6,361 nt of DNA, taken from the NCBI GenBank assembly GCA_937915915.1, contig CALGGN010000360.1:1-6361 (forward strand). The letters run 5' to 3'. The DNA comes from an uncultured Selenomonas sp. (GTDB lineage Bacteria; Bacillota; Negativicutes; Selenomonadales; Selenomonadaceae). Numbering within the stretch: position 1 is the stretch's first letter; every line of letters starts with the position of its first letter. Positions 5,301-6,361 of this stretch are shown in pieces. A program made the translations under genes and the position numbers. The notes below the pieces were generated by a model. That model was not told the DNA's origin, did no database searches, and saw only the letters and a list, made by a program, of their open reading frames with translations.

Positions 5301-6064
5301 AGGATGTTTTGCTCCGGCTGGCCGAAGAGCAGAAGCCAATGCCGGAGACGGAGTATCGGGCAGCCGTGGAGGCGATCTTAGACTGGAGCTATGACATGCG
5401 GGGGCTTTCCGATGTTCCGGCAAAGCTCTCTGTCACAGAGCTCAAGCGGCGCTTTGCGGAGGAAACACAAGATGCGGTTCCCCTCCTGAAACGTGCCCCC
5501 GCCGCATTCCGCCGTCCGGATTTCCTGCGGGAGCAGGCGGGGGGAAAAAGATTGACGGGAACGGAATACGGTACACTGATGCACAGTGTCATGCAGCATA
5601 TTCGGCCGGAGGGGGATCTTTCCGCGGAGGGCATTGCAGCCCAGCTGGATGACATGGTGCGCCGGGAAATCTTTCGGCCGGAGGAAATCCAAGCCGTGCG
5701 GGCGAAGGATATATCCGCCTTTTTCCGGTCGCCGCTGGGGATGCGCCTTCGCCATGCAAAGCAGGTTTATCGGGAGCTTCCCTTCAGCCGTATGCTGGAT
5801 GCAAAGCGCTTTTATCCGGAAGTGCAGGAAGAGGGGCAGAAAATCTTCAGCCAGGGCATCATTGATCTATTGTTCCGTGACGCGGATGACAGACTGATCC
5901 TGGTCGATTACAAGACGGACAGAGATACCCATCCGGAGAGAGCAAAGAACCGCTATCAGCTTCAAATTACCCTCTACAGCGAGGCGGTGGAGCAAATTCT
6001 GGGGGCAGCCATCGACGAGAAATACCTGTACCTTTTGCATGATGGGACGATTGTGGCAATGTGA
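2333..6064 (+). CDS. addA: AddA, ATP-dependent helicase/nuclease subunit A of AddAB (RexA)
   Basis: The 1243-residue protein is full length for AddA (about 1200-1250). With AddB it forms the helicase-nuclease that resects double-strand breaks and, after Chi recognition, feeds RecA; it acts on DNA in the cytoplasm. The SF1A (UvrD/RecB-like) helicase motifs are in order: Walker A AAAGSGKT (25-32), Ia TFTHAAAEEM (57-66), TTIDSFCQ (103-110), Walker B VMVDEYQDT (404-412), III VGDVKQSIYRFR (434-445), IV LSKNFRS (471-477), V MSIHKSKGLEFP (802-813) and VI ILYVALTRAR (878-887). The C-terminal RecB-family nuclease domain has GTLMHSVMQ with H1084, GIIDLLF with D1178 and VDYKTD with D1192 and K1194, so both activities look intact. 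An acidic stretch rich in Asp, Glu and Ala (533-553) probably forms a flexible loop. A GTG three bases upstream could add one Met. The stop is TGA at 6062-6064. No frameshift is seen. Its usual partner addB is present only as a C-terminal remnant about 1.65 kb upstream, so coexpression from this locus is in doubt. Confidence 0.97.
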   Translation: MTKRNWTEDQQRAIDARKKNLLVAAAAGSGKTAVLVERIIKMILSGECDVDELLVVTFTHAAAEEMQERIESALMKQMTEERDADKLARLDRQIVLLSGASITTIDSFCQSILRRNFSEIDLDPRFRVASEEELRLMQQDVLEELFQQKYEEGNEEFLRFTDAFGGSERGDEALYGLVLRLYHFSQSQPFPQEWLQGLAVDFSPEAVTGLSDTKWYDAATHEIRLGIRQALEEHGEALRLAEELGADFYLENLQEDEALLQSIRSALQGNSWQELYHAFTLHDFGRLKTAPKGTEDAVKLPVKHLRDSYKKLVQSLRTKYFRQTEQELLEDLRAAEPSVRALVQITVEFLQAYAAAKHEKSLVDFSDMEHFALEILSAGGQRDEAGKLLPSPTAEELQQKYKSVMVDEYQDTNGVQEAILQLVTRPEKRNLFAVGDVKQSIYRFRLADPTLFLGKYHGYRGAGDGYERIDLSKNFRSRPEVLSAINFIFAQVMVEGAMEIGYGKDEMLYAGASYPQSGGHTLQSPVELDIIADDEEDASEEADESAEGTDEAELRGAAREAQLIAERLKEIKAGNTLVFDSSAGAYRPFRWRDAVVLMRSVKGTANEMLEVLRRNDIPAYASVDAGYFQEQEIRVMLALLTLLDNARQDIPLAAVMLSPIGGFTPKELAELRQAAMEEDLYTALHRAGNKDSGLPQELSGHAARFAERLSGWRVLSRELSVPELIWQLYRDTGYYDYVGGLPGGLLKQANLRMLVDRAAAYEETSFRGLFRFLRFVERMQDMDTDLAVARTLGESEDVVRIMSIHKSKGLEFPVVFVSSLGKKFNLRDATVPMVLMHRELGLGPYRVEQEEPLEYPTFARHALAHVIRQENKAEEMRILYVALTRARERLILVGSAGTLSQLRKRAEGWCRYTEQTTRCVPDHAALGADCFLDWIAMAVAHHGDGAPLRELSDTPRMQAELLDYRDDSHWDVHILKGSEIRDRAGKAEAEDVLLRLAEEQKPMPETEYRAAVEAILDWSYDMRGLSDVPAKLSVTELKRRFAEETQDAVPLLKRAPAAFRRPDFLREQAGGKRLTGTEYGTLMHSVMQHIRPEGDLSAEGIAAQLDDMVRREIFRPEEIQAVRAKDISAFFRSPLGMRLRHAKQVYRELPFSRMLDAKRFYPEVQEEGQKIFSQGIIDLLFRDADDRLILVDYKTDRDTHPERAKNRYQLQITLYSEAVEQILGAAIDEKYLYLLHDGTIVAM

Positions 6065-6077
6065 TACTTAGGGAAAC

Positions 6078-6114
6078 GCTGATTCATTCGCCCGCCCATC
6101 TTGACGAATCAAGC
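6078..6114. other. Inverted repeat just downstream of addA, no T-run
   Basis: TGATTC (6080-6085) is matched by GAATCA (6106-6111), and the inner CTTGA-CGAA-TCAAG (6100-6113) forms a competing perfect 5-bp hairpin with a tetraloop. No run of T follows on either strand, so it is not a convincing intrinsic terminator. It lies 14 bases after the addA stop and could be a factor-dependent pause, a processing site or the edge of a repeat or insertion element. Confidence 0.25.
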
Positions 6115-6153
6115 AGGAAATTCATGTTTTACGTCGAATTATGCTGATTGTAG

Positions 6154-6330
6154 GATGTAAAATTTACACAAATCAAGGATTCAGAAAGGTGCAGAAAATC
6201 CATCCCTTTGCTGTTGTTTTTGCTGGTGGTATTCTCCGGCAGCGCTCTGGTGGAAAAGGGGAAAGAGGTAGAGCATGTAGACGCAGCCCAAAGGCAAACC
6301 CGGCAGATTGATTCTGCCGTTTGCAAATAA
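6154..6330 (+). pseudogene. Start-less 58-codon frame with a signal-peptide-like core
   Basis: Between an in-frame TAG (6151-6153) and a TAA (6328-6330) one frame reads basic residues (RKS), then a strongly hydrophobic run IPLLLFLLVVFSGSAL, then a charged tail (VEKGKEVEHVDAAQRQTRQ) ending in SAVCK. This has the build of a secretion signal or single membrane helix followed by a short exported part. However, no ATG, GTG or TTG precedes the hydrophobic core, although AAAGG (6185-6189) looks like a ribosome binding site. An ATG at 6141 opens a different frame that runs to 6311 without any recognisable pattern, so a frameshift between the two is possible. It may equally be non-coding. I recognise no family. 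Confidence 0.2.
6156..6168. promoter_or_regulatory. Operator-like palindrome TGTAAAATTTACA
   Basis: This is a perfect 13-bp palindrome around a central A, in the intergenic space after addA, with further partly symmetric flanks (TGATT to the left, AATCA to the right). Its size and AT-rich symmetry suit a dimeric repressor site controlling the gene that starts at the window end. The regulator cannot be named from the sequence and no clear promoter overlaps it. Confidence 0.25.
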
Positions 6331-6343
6331 ATTTTATTTTCTT

Positions 6344-6350
6344 AAAGGAG
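6344..6350 (+). promoter_or_regulatory. Ribosome binding site of the next gene
   Basis: AAAGGAG lies at the very end of the window, after an AT-rich stretch. The final base (A at 6361) is ten bases beyond it and could be the first base of an ATG, so a plus-strand gene most likely begins at or just past the edge. Its identity is not visible. Confidence 0.5.
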
Positions 6351-6361
6351 CATTCCCGTTA

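Noticed and set aside
1..6361. CRISPR array, tRNA, rRNA or transposase gene
   Set aside because: I see no regularly spaced repeats, no tRNA-like cloverleaf or rRNA stretches, and no DDE or tyrosine/serine recombinase motifs on either strand.

Overview
The window is dominated by one complete gene for AddA (2333-6064, +), the helicase-nuclease subunit of the AddAB (RexAB) recombination enzyme. AddAB is the Firmicute counterpart of RecBCD. The gene type, the strong AGGAGG-like ribosome binding sites and the moderately GC-rich codon use point to a Firmicute. A Negativicute of the Selenomonas type is possible, but that assignment is a guess.

Layout. (1) 1-430 is visibly AT-rich. It holds the last 83 codons of a GH13 alpha-amylase-family enzyme (possibly a trehalohydrolase), then the first 48 codons of a MATE-family transporter. 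(2) Near 430/431 the reading frame passes without a stop into the last 82 codons of AddB (431-679), which carry its C-x2-C-x5-C iron-sulfur motif, and base composition rises sharply. This is either a large deletion or rearrangement or an assembly chimera. (3) 680-2165 is a block of intermediate composition with two genes on the minus strand: a YdbC/PC4-like ssDNA-binding protein followed, with an 8-base overlap, by a YhcG-type (DUF1016) PDDEXK nuclease. An extended -10 promoter sits upstream of them and an imperfect inverted repeat lies at their promoter side. An 8-base direct repeat (TTGGTGTC) flanks the block. (4) 2166-2332 is a leader with a tandem 9-mer and a 26-codon reading frame that overlaps the addA start by one base. 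(5) addA. (6) 6065-6361 has no convincing gene. It holds a short hydrophobic frame without a start codon, an operator-like palindrome, and at the very end a ribosome binding site for a gene that begins at or beyond the window edge.

How the parts relate. addB and addA normally sit next to each other on the same strand, and their products work as a heterodimer. Here they are separated by a divergent nuclease/ssDNA-binding module that looks like an accessory insertion. Nothing in the window is a clearly unknown large system. The most notable signals are the MATE::AddB join and the nuclease cassette between addB and addA.
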